From Ruminococcaceae bacterium D5 (GTDB taxonomy: Bacteria; Bacillota; Clostridia; Oscillospirales; Ruminococcaceae), in assembly GCA_900113995.1 (NCBI GenBank), contig FORK01000001.1, positions 1 to 64,000 of the forward strand: a DNA stretch of 64,000 bases, given 5' to 3'. This document shows positions 16,090 to 24,688 of the stretch, piece after piece (the first letter of the stretch is position 1; each line of letters begins with the position of its first letter). The notes under the pieces were generated by a model that was not told where the DNA came from, made no database searches, and was given only the letters and a program-made list of their open reading frames with translations. A program made the position numbers and the translations under genes.

Positions 16090-16854
16090 TTACCGCTCAG
16101 TTATTGTGCCGTCTTTAATGTGGAATGCAATTTTATGTTCTTCGCAGAATCGGATAACTTCCTTCGCATATTTGTTATAAAACTCTCTATGGCTTCTATA
16201 GGAGGACACTTCCTTGTTGTAGTTTGTCCGTCCAAAAATAATTCGGTCAGTAAAGGACACTGCCGAGAGGAGTTCTTGTAGTGACTGCTCAATCAGGTTA
16301 GGTGTGGGATATGGTTCAATACTAACCCATGTTTTGCAGCCAGCATCGTGTAGAGCTCTTAATGCATCCAAACGCTCTTTGTAAGGTGCTGCACCTGGTT
16401 CCATCCTCTGCCGATACTCCTCGTCCAAGGAAACAAGGGTGATTCCATATTCGTTTTCCAGAGACATCTCGGACAGTTCAACAGGCAACAGGCCTTTTGT
16501 TAGAGCGGTACACTTTATGCCTGCGGCATTTAGCTTGCGAATAGCCGCTATGCTCATCTCTGTTATTTCGGGGTATCCGTACATAAAAGGGTCTGTTGTA
16601 AAGCAGAGCTGTACGGATTGGATTTTAGACTTTAACCGGGGGATTTCTTTATCTAAAAGTTCAAGTGTGTTAGAAACAAGAACGGGAGAGCACCAAGCTT
16701 CGTAAGTATGTACTCGACCAAAACGCTTTGCCATCAGAAATGCATAGCAAGGATATTTACATCCGTGGGAACAACCTTGAACATGGTTCATGGTGTAGTC
16801 CCCATACTCAACCCCGGTTTTATAGAGCATACTCTTTCTCTCGATATATTGCAT
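16090..16854 (-). CDS. Radical SAM protein paired with TcmP
   Basis: A radical SAM protein of 254 residues (spore-photoproduct-lyase-like group). The Fe-S motif is CSHGCKYPC near residue 29, spaced CxxxCxxxC instead of the usual CxxxCxxC, within the family context NHVQGCSHGC...CYAF. Later motifs FTTDPFMYGYPE, TALTKG and WVSIEPYPTP follow the TIM-barrel pattern of these enzymes. The start at 16854 has GGAG about 10 bases upstream and lies 7 bases after the tcmP stop; an upstream ATG at 16917 would overlap tcmP. Close linkage to TcmP is the main functional clue: TcmP families pair with a three-Cys-motif protein. Substrate unknown. Confidence 0.8.
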   Translation of the reverse strand: MQYIERKSMLYKTGVEYGDYTMNHVQGCSHGCKYPCYAFLMAKRFGRVHTYEAWCSPVLVSNTLELLDKEIPRLKSKIQSVQLCFTTDPFMYGYPEITEMSIAAIRKLNAAGIKCTALTKGLLPVELSEMSLENEYGITLVSLDEEYRQRMEPGAAPYKERLDALRALHDAGCKTWVSIEPYPTPNLIEQSLQELLSAVSFTDRIIFGRTNYNKEVSSYRSHREFYNKYAKEVIRFCEEHKIAFHIKDGTITER

Positions 16855-16861
16855 TTTAGTG

Positions 16862-17977
16862 CTATCTCCTATCTGTGAAGCTGATCGTGCTTCGAGAAAT
16901 CTTTGCGCCATAATCATTTTTCAGGGCCTTTTTAATCTCGGCACGATATCCGTCTGAAGGAAAGACGGGATGTGCATCTAAATCCGCCCAAATTGCCGTA
17001 AGCGGAATGTCCTTTTTGCCTGCAAATTTATTCTGCAAATAATCGACCATATCTTTGACATAGTAACAGCGCTCGTCACATTGAGTTTTCACTCGCTGAT
17101 CATTAAAATCAATCATAAATTGGTTTTCATCGCCGTGGGTATTTTTGATTGAGGATTTGCCACCGAATGTTTTCCACGCTGTTGTTTTATATAGCTTAAA
17201 ACCCGCTTCATGGCAAGTACAATGTACCAAGTCGTATAAAAGCGAGTTGCGGGAATTAAAAAATGGAAATGAGGCAATGTAGTATTTACGGCCTGTTCCA
17301 GATTGTAACGAGGCAATAATTTGTTCTACACGTTTTTCATATGCAGTCCTATCACTTCCACAGGGCAAAAGGTCTTCGAATGCCGAAAGATATGTTTCCT
17401 CATACTTCTGCATGGCCTTGGGTGTTTTAACTTGGCGAATCGCTCTGATAGAATCATTAACCATATGATTTATCAGCACCTCACCCCAACTGCGGAAAAA
17501 GGGAGCCAAAGCTGTCCAGTCTATCGATGCGTCATAAGGATCATACAACAAGAAAAAGTGTAGTCTCTTGCTTTTTGAAAGTTTGCCACCAATCTCCTTC
17601 AGAAGCACATTGCCGTCTTTGCTCGTAATACTGTAACGAAAATTTGGGCTTTCATTGGGGAGGTGTTTCTTCAATTCGACAATTTTTTCTTCAGAGTTAT
17701 CGTTCAGATAAACAAAAACTTTCTTGTTGGGATACTGCCCTGCCACATCCCTGAGAATTCTGGAGACACGAATCGGAGTACCAAATTCTTCATTTCCGTT
17801 TTCGTCGTGATAGACACCACTGTTGCACATACAGTCAATAAAAATAATGCCGTTACAGTAATTGTTTTGCATCAATTTTTGTGCCCAAGATTTCACATAA
17901 CTTTCTATGAGCTCAAACTTCTTGATTGTATGAGGACTCGCCTTGCTCACAACTGCACTGTTATTACTGCTTGACAT
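16862..17977 (-). CDS. tcmP: Three-Cys-motif partner protein TcmP
   Basis: A 371-residue protein matching the TcmP family. Typical N-terminal sequence is HTIKKFELIESYVKSWAQKL, then a Rossmann-like segment IIFIDCMCNSGVY and the motif HFFLLYDPYDASIDW. The fold looks like a SAM-methyltransferase relative, and members lie next to proteins with a three-cysteine motif, here the radical SAM protein directly downstream. Biochemical role undetermined; occurrence in phages and islands points to conflict or DNA modification (inference). The start at 17977 has GAGGTG 6 bases upstream. An XRE regulator with a similar ribosome site precedes it. Confidence 0.82.
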   Translation of the reverse strand: MSSSNNSAVVSKASPHTIKKFELIESYVKSWAQKLMQNNYCNGIIFIDCMCNSGVYHDENGNEEFGTPIRVSRILRDVAGQYPNKKVFVYLNDNSEEKIVELKKHLPNESPNFRYSITSKDGNVLLKEIGGKLSKSKRLHFFLLYDPYDASIDWTALAPFFRSWGEVLINHMVNDSIRAIRQVKTPKAMQKYEETYLSAFEDLLPCGSDRTAYEKRVEQIIASLQSGTGRKYYIASFPFFNSRNSLLYDLVHCTCHEAGFKLYKTTAWKTFGGKSSIKNTHGDENQFMIDFNDQRVKTQCDERCYYVKDMVDYLQNKFAGKKDIPLTAIWADLDAHPVFPSDGYRAEIKKALKNDYGAKISRSTISFTDRR

Positions 17978-18092
17978 ACTTTTCACCTCGTGTCTAATGG
18001 AATCCATGTGCAGGACACCCACTTTATGATGTTATCAGAATCCCTGTCCGATATAAGGGATATAATGCTCAAATGACAATCCTCTGCCCGGC

Positions 18093-18308
18093 TTATGCTG
18101 ATGGATCATCTTTCACCAGTTCGATGATGTCGCAGAAGTCGCAGTCCAGAGCCTTACAGATCTTAGTGAGGATTTCCGTGCTTACATGCTCGTTCTTGCC
18201 CAGCTTGGCAAGAGCGGTGGTGGACATGCCCGTGGCCAGACGCAGGTCTTTCTTTTTCATATTCTTATCGATTAGGAGCTTCCACAATTTGTTGTAGCAA
18301 ACAGTCAT
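18093..18308 (-). CDS. XRE-family transcriptional regulator
   Basis: A 71-residue Cro/CI-type helix-turn-helix protein (KKKDLRLATGMSTTALAKLGKN...VSTEILTKICKALDCDFCDIIE), the compact form found on mobile elements. The start at 18308 has GAGGTG 6 bases upstream. It precedes tcmP and the radical SAM gene in the same direction and is the likely regulator of that pair. The AT-rich DNA upstream (18309-18450) probably holds its promoter and operator. Confidence 0.85.
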   Translation of the reverse strand: MTVCYNKLWKLLIDKNMKKKDLRLATGMSTTALAKLGKNEHVSTEILTKICKALDCDFCDIIELVKDDPSA

Positions 18309-18451
18309 AGTTAACACCTCATGCACTGAGTTTACACTGGTACAAAATAATCTTAGCACAGAAAGGCTATTTTGTCTATCAAAAATCCAGTTTTCAGATT
18401 TAAGATTTTGATTTCAGAGAAAAGATTTTAGATTATCTGTGCACAAAAGAT

Positions 18452-18483
18452 GTCGCGGAAGCGTTCCAAGACGCTCCCGCGGT
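18452..18483 (-). terminator. Hairpin upstream of the XRE gene
   Basis: CGCGG and GCGT pair with ACGC and CCGCG across a short loop. It lies downstream of the 18517 gene on the minus strand and probably ends that transcript. A T-run is weak. Confidence 0.45.
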
Positions 18484-18506
18484 TATTTCATTGTTTATGC
18501 GACGCA
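18484..18506. repeat. 23-bp repeat, copy 1
   Basis: TATTTCATTGTTTATGCGAC plus GCA. It matches 24405-24427 with one mismatch, in the same orientation. The second copy lies just outside the AlbA_2 gene near the right end of the island. It may mark an earlier module boundary. Confidence 0.6.
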
Positions 18507-18516
18507 GTTTTTGAGG

Positions 18517-18990
18517 TCATCCCATGACGCCGATTTTCTTGCCGTTTTCGTACATATCCTCGGCGTACTCGACATGGTTGGGGCCCTGGCTTTCTATCCA
18601 ACCGAAGCCCTCCACATACACCATGTCGCCTGACTGAGATGTGATGGCGGTTTGATCTGTGACTGTTTCAGTAGCTGGTTCTGTGACAGATTCTTGCTCC
18701 GATGTAGGGTGAACTTCTGGAGCTGCGGGTGTTTCCGTGGGTACAGGCTCCGGTTCGGGGACGGCTTCCTGGATCTGTTCCGGCCGCGGAATCTCAGCCT
18801 TTTCTTTCTCTGTCAGAGGTGCCGTTTCGTCTTCTGTTTTAAGTTCCTCAACTGTCGTTTTTGGGGCGGTCACGGCGGGCGTTTCGCTCGGTAGGGTTGT
18901 TTCCTTTACCGTTTCGTTCTGCGGCCACACGGTCGCACACAGGGCGAAACAGGTGGTGATTACTGCAGTTACAAAGATTTTCTTTTTCAT
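18517..18990 (-). CDS. Secreted or membrane-anchored Pro/Thr/Glu-rich protein (DUF6550-like)
   Basis: A 157-residue protein. Residues 1-21 form a signal peptide or N-terminal anchor (KKKIFVTAVITTCFALCAT). Residues 25-115 are a low-complexity Pro/Thr/Glu/Val spacer. The C-terminal 40 residues are a small conserved-looking tail with GDMVYVEGFGWIESQG. It resembles DUF6550-type proteins of integrative elements in gut Firmicutes. It overlaps the upstream DUF6809-like gene by 4 bases. Likely exported; function unknown. Confidence 0.65.
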   Translation of the reverse strand: MKKKIFVTAVITTCFALCATVWPQNETVKETTLPSETPAVTAPKTTVEELKTEDETAPLTEKEKAEIPRPEQIQEAVPEPEPVPTETPAAPEVHPTSEQESVTEPATETVTDQTAITSQSGDMVYVEGFGWIESQGPNHVEYAEDMYENGKKIGVMG

Positions 18991-19304
18991 TTTGGCTCCT
19001 TTTTGAGTGCGAAACGAGCGCCCAGTCTCCCAGTGCTGCAGGAGACTAAGCGCTCGTTTTCGTAGTTATTCAGTTCCATGGAGAGTTTCCACGCCAACTC
19101 AAATCCAGAGATGAAGCTGTCGATGGATGTATCCTCCACGATGCGGTCCTTGGCATCGATGATCTGGAGTACCAGTCTGCGCTCCGGCTTTTCCAATGCT
19201 TCTATGAGCGCCTGGTGACACTCCTCGATTTCCTGCTTCTGCGCCGGGAACTCTGGCGGGGTGTAGAAGCAATCGTATATCTCTTTAAGCATCTTGTTTT
19301 TCAT
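18987..19304 (-). CDS. Small helical protein (DUF6809-like)
   Basis: A 105-residue, mostly alpha-helical protein with ...KEIYDCFYTPPEF... near the start and a DSFISGFELAWKLSMEL segment. This matches the short DUF6809-type proteins that accompany DUF6550 in mobile elements. The start at 19304 has AAGGAGG 8 bases upstream. The stop overlaps the start of the secreted protein gene. No catalytic motif visible. Confidence 0.65.
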   Translation of the reverse strand: MKNKMLKEIYDCFYTPPEFPAQKQEIEECHQALIEALEKPERRLVLQIIDAKDRIVEDTSIDSFISGFELAWKLSMELNNYENERLVSCSTGRLGARFALKKEPK

Positions 19305-19358
19305 GGGCTTCGCCTCCTTGTGACACAAACATATACCACACCTTTGGCGGAATAGCTA

Positions 19359-20195
19359 TCAGAATTTCAGAAGATTGTCCAGAATATTTGCCGCCTGCTG
19401 CAGCTCGTCCTGTGTGGCCTCATTTGGCATATCCTCATCCTTTTGCGCCTTGTGTGGCAGATGGGGCTCATAGTTCTGCTGGGTGATCGTCGGACGGTAG
19501 TGTCCCAGCATCTGCGCCAACTCCTTGGCATCCGTGCCGTTCTTCAGAGCGAGGATCGCACAGGTGTGACGGAGATCCACATACCGAATGTGGTCGATAC
19601 CAGCATCCCGGATGATCTCGTTATGCATCCGGCGCACCATCTGTGGTGAGAAGGGTTTCAGCGTAGCCGGGTGCATGAACATGAGCGGACTGCTGGGGTG
19701 CTTGCTGTGCTCCATGATCAGGAGGTCGACTACCTCCGGTGTCAGTGTTATTTTTCTTGTCTGATTGCCGTACTCCACCAGCTCCCGCCGTACTACTGAA
19801 CGATTTTCTGCGACGGTCAGCGTCCGGCTTTCAATGTCGAGGTCACTCCATTTCAAGGCGATGAGCTCGCCTTGGCGAATGCCTGACGTCAACGCCAGCA
19901 TGAACATAGGGAGGTAGCCCAGCCGTTCAGCGGCGTCCAGATAATCCTCCATTTCCAGCGGTGTCATCACATTGGCTTTTACTGTCGTGGGTCTGCGGTA
20001 GTGGAACGCCTTGGCAGGATTCTCTCTTATGAGGCCGTCCCGGATAGCTTGGTCCAGGCATTGTTGGAGCAAGCGGTGGATGTGCCGCATGGTTTCTTCA
20101 CCCAATCCAGAGCTGCTTGTCCGATGGTTGCCGAAGCGCTTGCGTTCCTCCAGGAATTCTCCGACCATCTCTGATGTCAATTCAGAGAGTAACAT
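19359..20195 (-). pseudogene. Tyrosine recombinase (integrase), N-terminally truncated
   Basis: A phage-type integrase catalytic domain with part of the core-binding domain (278 aa). Active-site Arg is in TSGIRQGELIALKW, the second box is VDLRHTCA (Val where the usual His precedes DLR), LGH follows, and the nucleophile Tyr is in TQQNYEPHL. Relatives have about 90 more N-terminal residues with the arm-binding domain. Here the frame starts abruptly, overlaps the helicase gene end by 14 bases and has no good ribosome site. The likely cause is a deletion joining the two genes. An intact version would have integrated this island at tRNA-Pro; this form is probably inactive or needs help. Confidence 0.8.
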
Positions 20196-22953
20196 ACCGC
20201 TGTCCCAGTTCCTTGTGCGTATGAACAGTAATACCGGCCTGCTCCATCATAGAGCTTGCTTCTCGTACACTATCTTGTTTTTCAGAAACATAGCTATCCG
20301 TCTCTTTGGTGTGGATTACAATGTCGACACCGGAAGCCAATGCTTTCTGCAGAACTGGAAGCAGCTTCACGATCCGGCTCTTTTGCAAATAGGGACTAAC
20401 AATGACAACGCTCCGGACTGCATTGGTCAGATCCTGATCAAAGGAGGCCATAGCGGCATGACCATCACAAATCGTGCTGATCGATTTGTCCGCAGCGCCG
20501 AATTTGACCTGATAACCCAGCTCCGCATATCCCTTCAGGCGTTTATGATACATCCTCTCCAGCATCGGAACATGGATATCCACATAATCATAGATACGGA
20601 CTTCGTGTTTTCCCTCATAATTTCTGTGGAGGCGTCCCGCATACTGCGCCAGCGTGCCCTTCCACGATATGGGCACCGCCAGAAGCAATGTATCGAGCCG
20701 CGGGGAGTCAAATCCTTCTCCGATATATTTTCCGGTTGCAACCACCACTACATCCTCGTTGTCAGATACATTCTGCAACGCAGTCAGCTTTTCGCGCTTG
20801 TCCTTCTGTTTGTCGCTGCCGATGAGCAGGAAAACATTTTTCACTTTATTCGACAAACGGCCGGCAAGCAGCACGGCGTGTTCTTTCCGTTCGGTCAGGA
20901 GAATTGGCGTGCGCCCCTCCTGTACCAGTTTCAAGGTGTCTGTCACCAACAGTTCGTTTCGATTTTCATTTTCAACGACTCCGGCATACATATCCTGGAT
21001 ACCATTCGCAGCCGGCAGTCTCATGCGAGTAAATCTGGGAACAACGAAGTGAGAAAACGTTCTTTTTTCCGCCTGGCTTTTTGCGTCCACTAAGTAGCGG
21101 ACAGGGCCACACTGCATAAAGATGATCGGGTGATGGCCATCCTTGCGTATCGGAGTAGCAGACAAACCGTAGACATATTTTGCTTTGACCGCTTTAAGCA
21201 CACTTTCAAAGGTAAATGCAGCCACATGATGGCACTCGTCCACAATGACCATTCCGTACTCCGCCACAAAGGATTTAACCGTCTTTTCTTCTCCCTCAAA
21301 CAAAGACTGCATAATGGCAATATCGACGATTTCACCGCGGGTATTCTTTCCGCTGCCGATTTGACCGATCAGATGGCGTTTTTTCTTCCTGCCGCGCTTC
21401 TTTGGCAGTTCCGGCAGTACCTCGCGGATATCCAGAAATTGCTCCAGTGATGATTTCCATTGTTCGAGCAGTGCGCTGGACTGAACTAAAATCAGAGTAT
21501 TGACTTTACGCTGTCCAATCAGATAAGCACCGATTACAGTTTTTCCAAACGCGGTTGTTGCCGAGAGAACACCCATATCTTCAGCAAGCAGGGCCTGCGC
21601 AGCGGGTTCCTGCTCCGCACGGAGTGTTCCGTTGAACTCCACATCAATGCTATGTCCAGAGGAGCGGTGATCCTCCAGAACAGCGGGCACTCCGTATTGG
21701 TCAAACATATCCAGAAGCACTTCCATACAGCCACGCGGAAGTCCAATATAGCTGCCATCTTCATATCCGCAATCCAGCACACGCGGTATCCCATATACGG
21801 ATATACGCATAGCCTGTTTGGAGCGAAACTCCGGATTTGGAAAAGCCGCAAGCGTCTTAAGCGCATTCAATGCCTTTTGAGAAAAACCTTTCTTCTCAAC
21901 GTAAATCAAATTGGATACTGCAAGTGTTACCTGAAGCGGGAAATCTCCGCGTGTCAGCTTTTGGCGAGTTTGCTTGCGCTGCCAGGGTACTTGCTTCTCT
22001 GCGGCATCTACTAATTCACCCATGTCGCCGTTACGGCATAGCTTCTGCAGACACTCTTCCAACTGTTCTGACGTGATTTTAGGAAGAGAAGACAGAAATG
22101 CCCACTGGTCCGGATAGGGTACGAAACTATCATCCACAAACAGGGAATTACCATCCTTTTGCGCCTGTCCCTGAAATGGCAGCGCGATCAAATTTCCAAA
22201 CCCGCCTTTGGGGACAGTATCCTGAGAGGGAAATAATCGGTCATAGGAGGAAAAGGATAGTTCGTGTCTGTGCGCCATCGTCCAGGTCAGCAAACTGGTG
22301 CCCAAGCGACGGGCATCGGCAGCAGAAACAGACTCCGAGAAGAAAAACCATACATGGGCACCGTTTCCGGAGCGGGAGCGCTCTACCGCCGGGACAAGCC
22401 CCATGTCCTTGCAACATTTGCAGAATGCGGTCACATCAAGCTGCCACTTTTCCTCGTCAAAATCCGCAACCAGCAGCCAGGTCGTGTTGTCTTCCAGCAT
22501 CGGATAGATAGCCGCCACATCTCTGCACAACGGATCACGGCCAATCAAATGTGCCTTGACCGCCTCGGCGGTAAGAGGTTTGAACTCGCGGTTGGGGCAC
22601 TCCGGGCATTTGTGTCTCCTTTTGTCACATAGCCCATGTGCCCATTCGTTTTTACAGACGGGCGTATATCCACTTTTTCCTGTCTTGGTGCTGTGATACC
22701 GGCGTGCATATACATCTTCCCGGCCTTTGAATACAGAGAGGAAAAGTTCAATTTTCTCCTGTGCGGAACTGTGTGCGTGAACCAGGGCAGTATGCGCATC
22801 CTTTAGTACACAGCTGTACCACAACAGTTCAGAGCATACCGCCCTCTTGCCGCTGCCGTCCTCACAGAGGATCAGCTGCTGGCCTCCATCCAGTAACGGC
22901 AGTATTTCAAGGAGCGTGTATTCCTGACCATTGATTATCGCTTTGTTATTCAT
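20182..22953 (-). CDS. AEP primase-SF2 helicase-PLD fusion (TOTE conflict-system type)
   Basis: A 923-residue protein with four parts. A zinc cluster has C100, C109, C116 and C119. An archaeo-eukaryotic primase domain follows, with DFD at 164-166, the GAH motif ending at H200 and an acidic D245. An SF2 helicase has Walker A TTAFGKT at about 466-472, DECH at 572-575 and LSATP. The C-terminus starts a phospholipase-D-like domain (VIVSPYLQKSR) but stops before its HxK catalytic motif. Primase-helicase proteins of this order are assigned to TOTE conflict systems, thought to act against invading nucleic acid. The start at 22953 has AGGGGAG upstream, 25 bases after the AlbA_2 gene. Confidence 0.82.
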   Translation of the reverse strand: MNNKAIINGQEYTLLEILPLLDGGQQLILCEDGSGKRAVCSELLWYSCVLKDAHTALVHAHSSAQEKIELFLSVFKGREDVYARRYHSTKTGKSGYTPVCKNEWAHGLCDKRRHKCPECPNREFKPLTAEAVKAHLIGRDPLCRDVAAIYPMLEDNTTWLLVADFDEEKWQLDVTAFCKCCKDMGLVPAVERSRSGNGAHVWFFFSESVSAADARRLGTSLLTWTMAHRHELSFSSYDRLFPSQDTVPKGGFGNLIALPFQGQAQKDGNSLFVDDSFVPYPDQWAFLSSLPKITSEQLEECLQKLCRNGDMGELVDAAEKQVPWQRKQTRQKLTRGDFPLQVTLAVSNLIYVEKKGFSQKALNALKTLAAFPNPEFRSKQAMRISVYGIPRVLDCGYEDGSYIGLPRGCMEVLLDMFDQYGVPAVLEDHRSSGHSIDVEFNGTLRAEQEPAAQALLAEDMGVLSATTAFGKTVIGAYLIGQRKVNTLILVQSSALLEQWKSSLEQFLDIREVLPELPKKRGRKKKRHLIGQIGSGKNTRGEIVDIAIMQSLFEGEEKTVKSFVAEYGMVIVDECHHVAAFTFESVLKAVKAKYVYGLSATPIRKDGHHPIIFMQCGPVRYLVDAKSQAEKRTFSHFVVPRFTRMRLPAANGIQDMYAGVVENENRNELLVTDTLKLVQEGRTPILLTERKEHAVLLAGRLSNKVKNVFLLIGSDKQKDKREKLTALQNVSDNEDVVVVATGKYIGEGFDSPRLDTLLLAVPISWKGTLAQYAGRLHRNYEGKHEVRIYDYVDIHVPMLERMYHKRLKGYAELGYQVKFGAADKSISTICDGHAAMASFDQDLTNAVRSVVIVSPYLQKSRIVKLLPVLQKALASGVDIVIHTKETDSYVSEKQDSVREASSMMEQAGITVHTHKELGQRYVTL

Positions 22954-22978
22954 GCACAGCTCCCCTCTACAATAGCAT

Positions 22979-24283
22979 TTACTTTCTTCTGTACTTTGTT
23001 TTTCTGCCGTTTCCGTCCTGATAAATCAGGCCTTCCGCAACCATGCGTTTCAGGATTCGATTGGCTGTTGCCTGGCTTACATCAAGCAGCTGATCCACAT
23101 CGCTGCGCACGATATAGCCATTTGAAGTAATGAAGTCCAAAATCAGCTTCTCGTTACTTTTGGGTGCGCCGGCAGGTGTCTCCGCCGTATTAGCAGAGGC
23201 ATTTCGGTTGGGCAGCGTGATTTTGAATGCGTTACTCGACACCTCAATTTTGGGCTTCAATTCCGTCCCCGCATAGGCTTTCATAATTTTAGGCATACCG
23301 GTACCGTAGGCCTCGATCAGCTGCAGGCGGTAAAATACGGCGGCCAGTTTGGGATTTCGGCAAACAGAGAGCCCCAGCATAATGTCATCCAGTTCAATGC
23401 CGGAGGGCAGTCCACCTATAGAAACAAATTCGATTCTGTCGGCGTACACACTGACAAGTGTGCTTACACTGAAGGAATAGTCCCGGTGCACCAGTGAGTT
23501 CAACAGCGCTTCACGAAGGGCTTCTTCGGGATAATCCCGCGTGTCGATTCGGTACAGCCCATCAAAGGTTGCCTTTGTCTGATTGCGCATATCCAGATAA
23601 CTGTACAGTTCTTCCATTTGCTGAAACAGCGAACCGCCGAATTCTCTTCTGTCCTGAAAAGTACCTTTATCTTCTCCAGCGAAGGTCGCCGCCTTAATCA
23701 TGCTGGTACACTGATCAGACAGGAGCAGCGCCACATTCGAATAGATACCATCCGGGGAGAGCATTCCGAGAGTTTGCATTTTCGCAGAATCAAATGGAAT
23801 GTTCTGCTTTTTGAATTGCCTTTCAGCCGCTTCAAAGCTAAGATTCTGCTCCAAAGCGCGCATGGCTTCAAAGCTGTCTCCATCTGTTTCTTTGATCATT
23901 TTTCTGATTGCAGTATCCGAAGCCGGGTCAGAAGATGTGCCGTTTCTAACATAGACCCCGCTGGGCTTCAATCCCTTACTGCTCAAATAATACGGCCTGT
24001 CCGTTCCTTTTTGAATCGTCACGGCAACGATATCCTTGTCAGCGATACGCTGAGTGTCATAGTGTACAAACATGGTCACATCAGGCTTGATAGAATCTCT
24101 GATCATATTGTTCAGTTGCAAAGTAACCCGGTCGGCATTTTCTACGCCCACGACACTTCCGTCATTACTAACACCAATATACAGAGTGCCGCCTTTTGTG
24201 TTAGCAAACGCAATGACTTCCTTGCAAATGTCTCCCACGATTTCGGCTTTAAGTTCAACGACTTCACTTTCAGCAAACAACAT
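22979..24283 (-). CDS. Schlafen/AlbA_2-domain ATP-binding protein with C-terminal winged helix
   Basis: A 434-residue protein. The N-terminal AlbA_2/Schlafen domain has VELKAEIVGDICKEVIAFAN and GGTLYIGVSNDGSVVGV. An HATPase_c_4-like region contains EALLNSLVHRDYS and a GTGMPKIMKAY motif. A C-terminal winged helix (SDVDQLLDVSQATANRILKRM) ends the protein. Such proteins are RNA/DNA-binding regulators or nucleases often found in defence islands. The start at 24283 is fixed by AAGGAGG; the upstream ATGs are in the leader. First gene of a transcript continuing into the primase-helicase, so the two probably act in one system (inference). Confidence 0.8.
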   Translation of the reverse strand: MLFAESEVVELKAEIVGDICKEVIAFANTKGGTLYIGVSNDGSVVGVENADRVTLQLNNMIRDSIKPDVTMFVHYDTQRIADKDIVAVTIQKGTDRPYYLSSKGLKPSGVYVRNGTSSDPASDTAIRKMIKETDGDSFEAMRALEQNLSFEAAERQFKKQNIPFDSAKMQTLGMLSPDGIYSNVALLLSDQCTSMIKAATFAGEDKGTFQDRREFGGSLFQQMEELYSYLDMRNQTKATFDGLYRIDTRDYPEEALREALLNSLVHRDYSFSVSTLVSVYADRIEFVSIGGLPSGIELDDIMLGLSVCRNPKLAAVFYRLQLIEAYGTGMPKIMKAYAGTELKPKIEVSSNAFKITLPNRNASANTAETPAGAPKSNEKLILDFITSNGYIVRSDVDQLLDVSQATANRILKRMVAEGLIYQDGNGRKTKYRRK

Positions 24284-24404
24284 AACATACCGCCTCCTTT
24301 TCTTAGTTGTCATTATAGTCATTCTTGTCTTTCTTGTCAACTTCTAATCATATGACAAGAAAACTACAATTTTATGTCTGTTAAAATGAATTTCGAGCAA
24401 GGCC

Positions 24405-24427
24405 TATTTCATTGTTTATGCGGCGCA
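24405..24427. repeat. 23-bp repeat, copy 2
   Basis: Same orientation as 18484-18506 with a single mismatch (G for A at the 19th base). It lies outside the AlbA_2 gene, 215 bases inside attR. Confidence 0.6.
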
Positions 24428-24642
24428 TTTTCTGACTGCGCTCTGTGGCAAAATCGCCCGGTACCGGGGGCGAGCCCGGTCGGGAGCACTTTTAATATAC
24501 AGAATTCAATCCCACACAAATCCCAAAAGACGAAAGCGGCGGCTGAAACGAACAGGGTAAAAGAGTTCTAAAGAGGAACCGCAGGAGTGTTGGAAAGCAA
24601 CAAAAAGCGTACAAAAGACCTGTTTGAAGAAACGGACATACT

Positions 24643-24688
24643 TTTGGGAGCAGGATGCCGCAGGTTCGAATCCTGTCACTCGGACCAA
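24643..24688 (+). repeat. attR of the tRNA-Pro island
   Basis: 46 bp identical to the 3' part of tRNA-Pro at 14998-15043, starting in the anticodon loop and running past CCA. The bases to its left do not continue the tRNA, so this is a half-tRNA footprint and not a functional gene. Confidence 0.88.

Larger units (their letters stand above)
15044..24688. mobile_element. tRNA-Pro-integrated genomic island (~9.65 kb)
   Basis: DNA bounded by 46-bp direct repeats of the tRNA-Pro 3' part. It encodes, all on the minus strand, a Schlafen/AlbA_2 ATPase, a primase-helicase, a truncated tyrosine integrase, small DUF proteins common in conjugative elements, an XRE regulator, TcmP and a radical SAM protein. 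Base composition is visibly lower in GC than the flanking backbone. The integrase lacks its N-terminal part, so the element is probably no longer mobile by itself. No conjugation or replication genes are present, so it may be a mobilisable defence island or a remnant. Confidence 0.85.
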
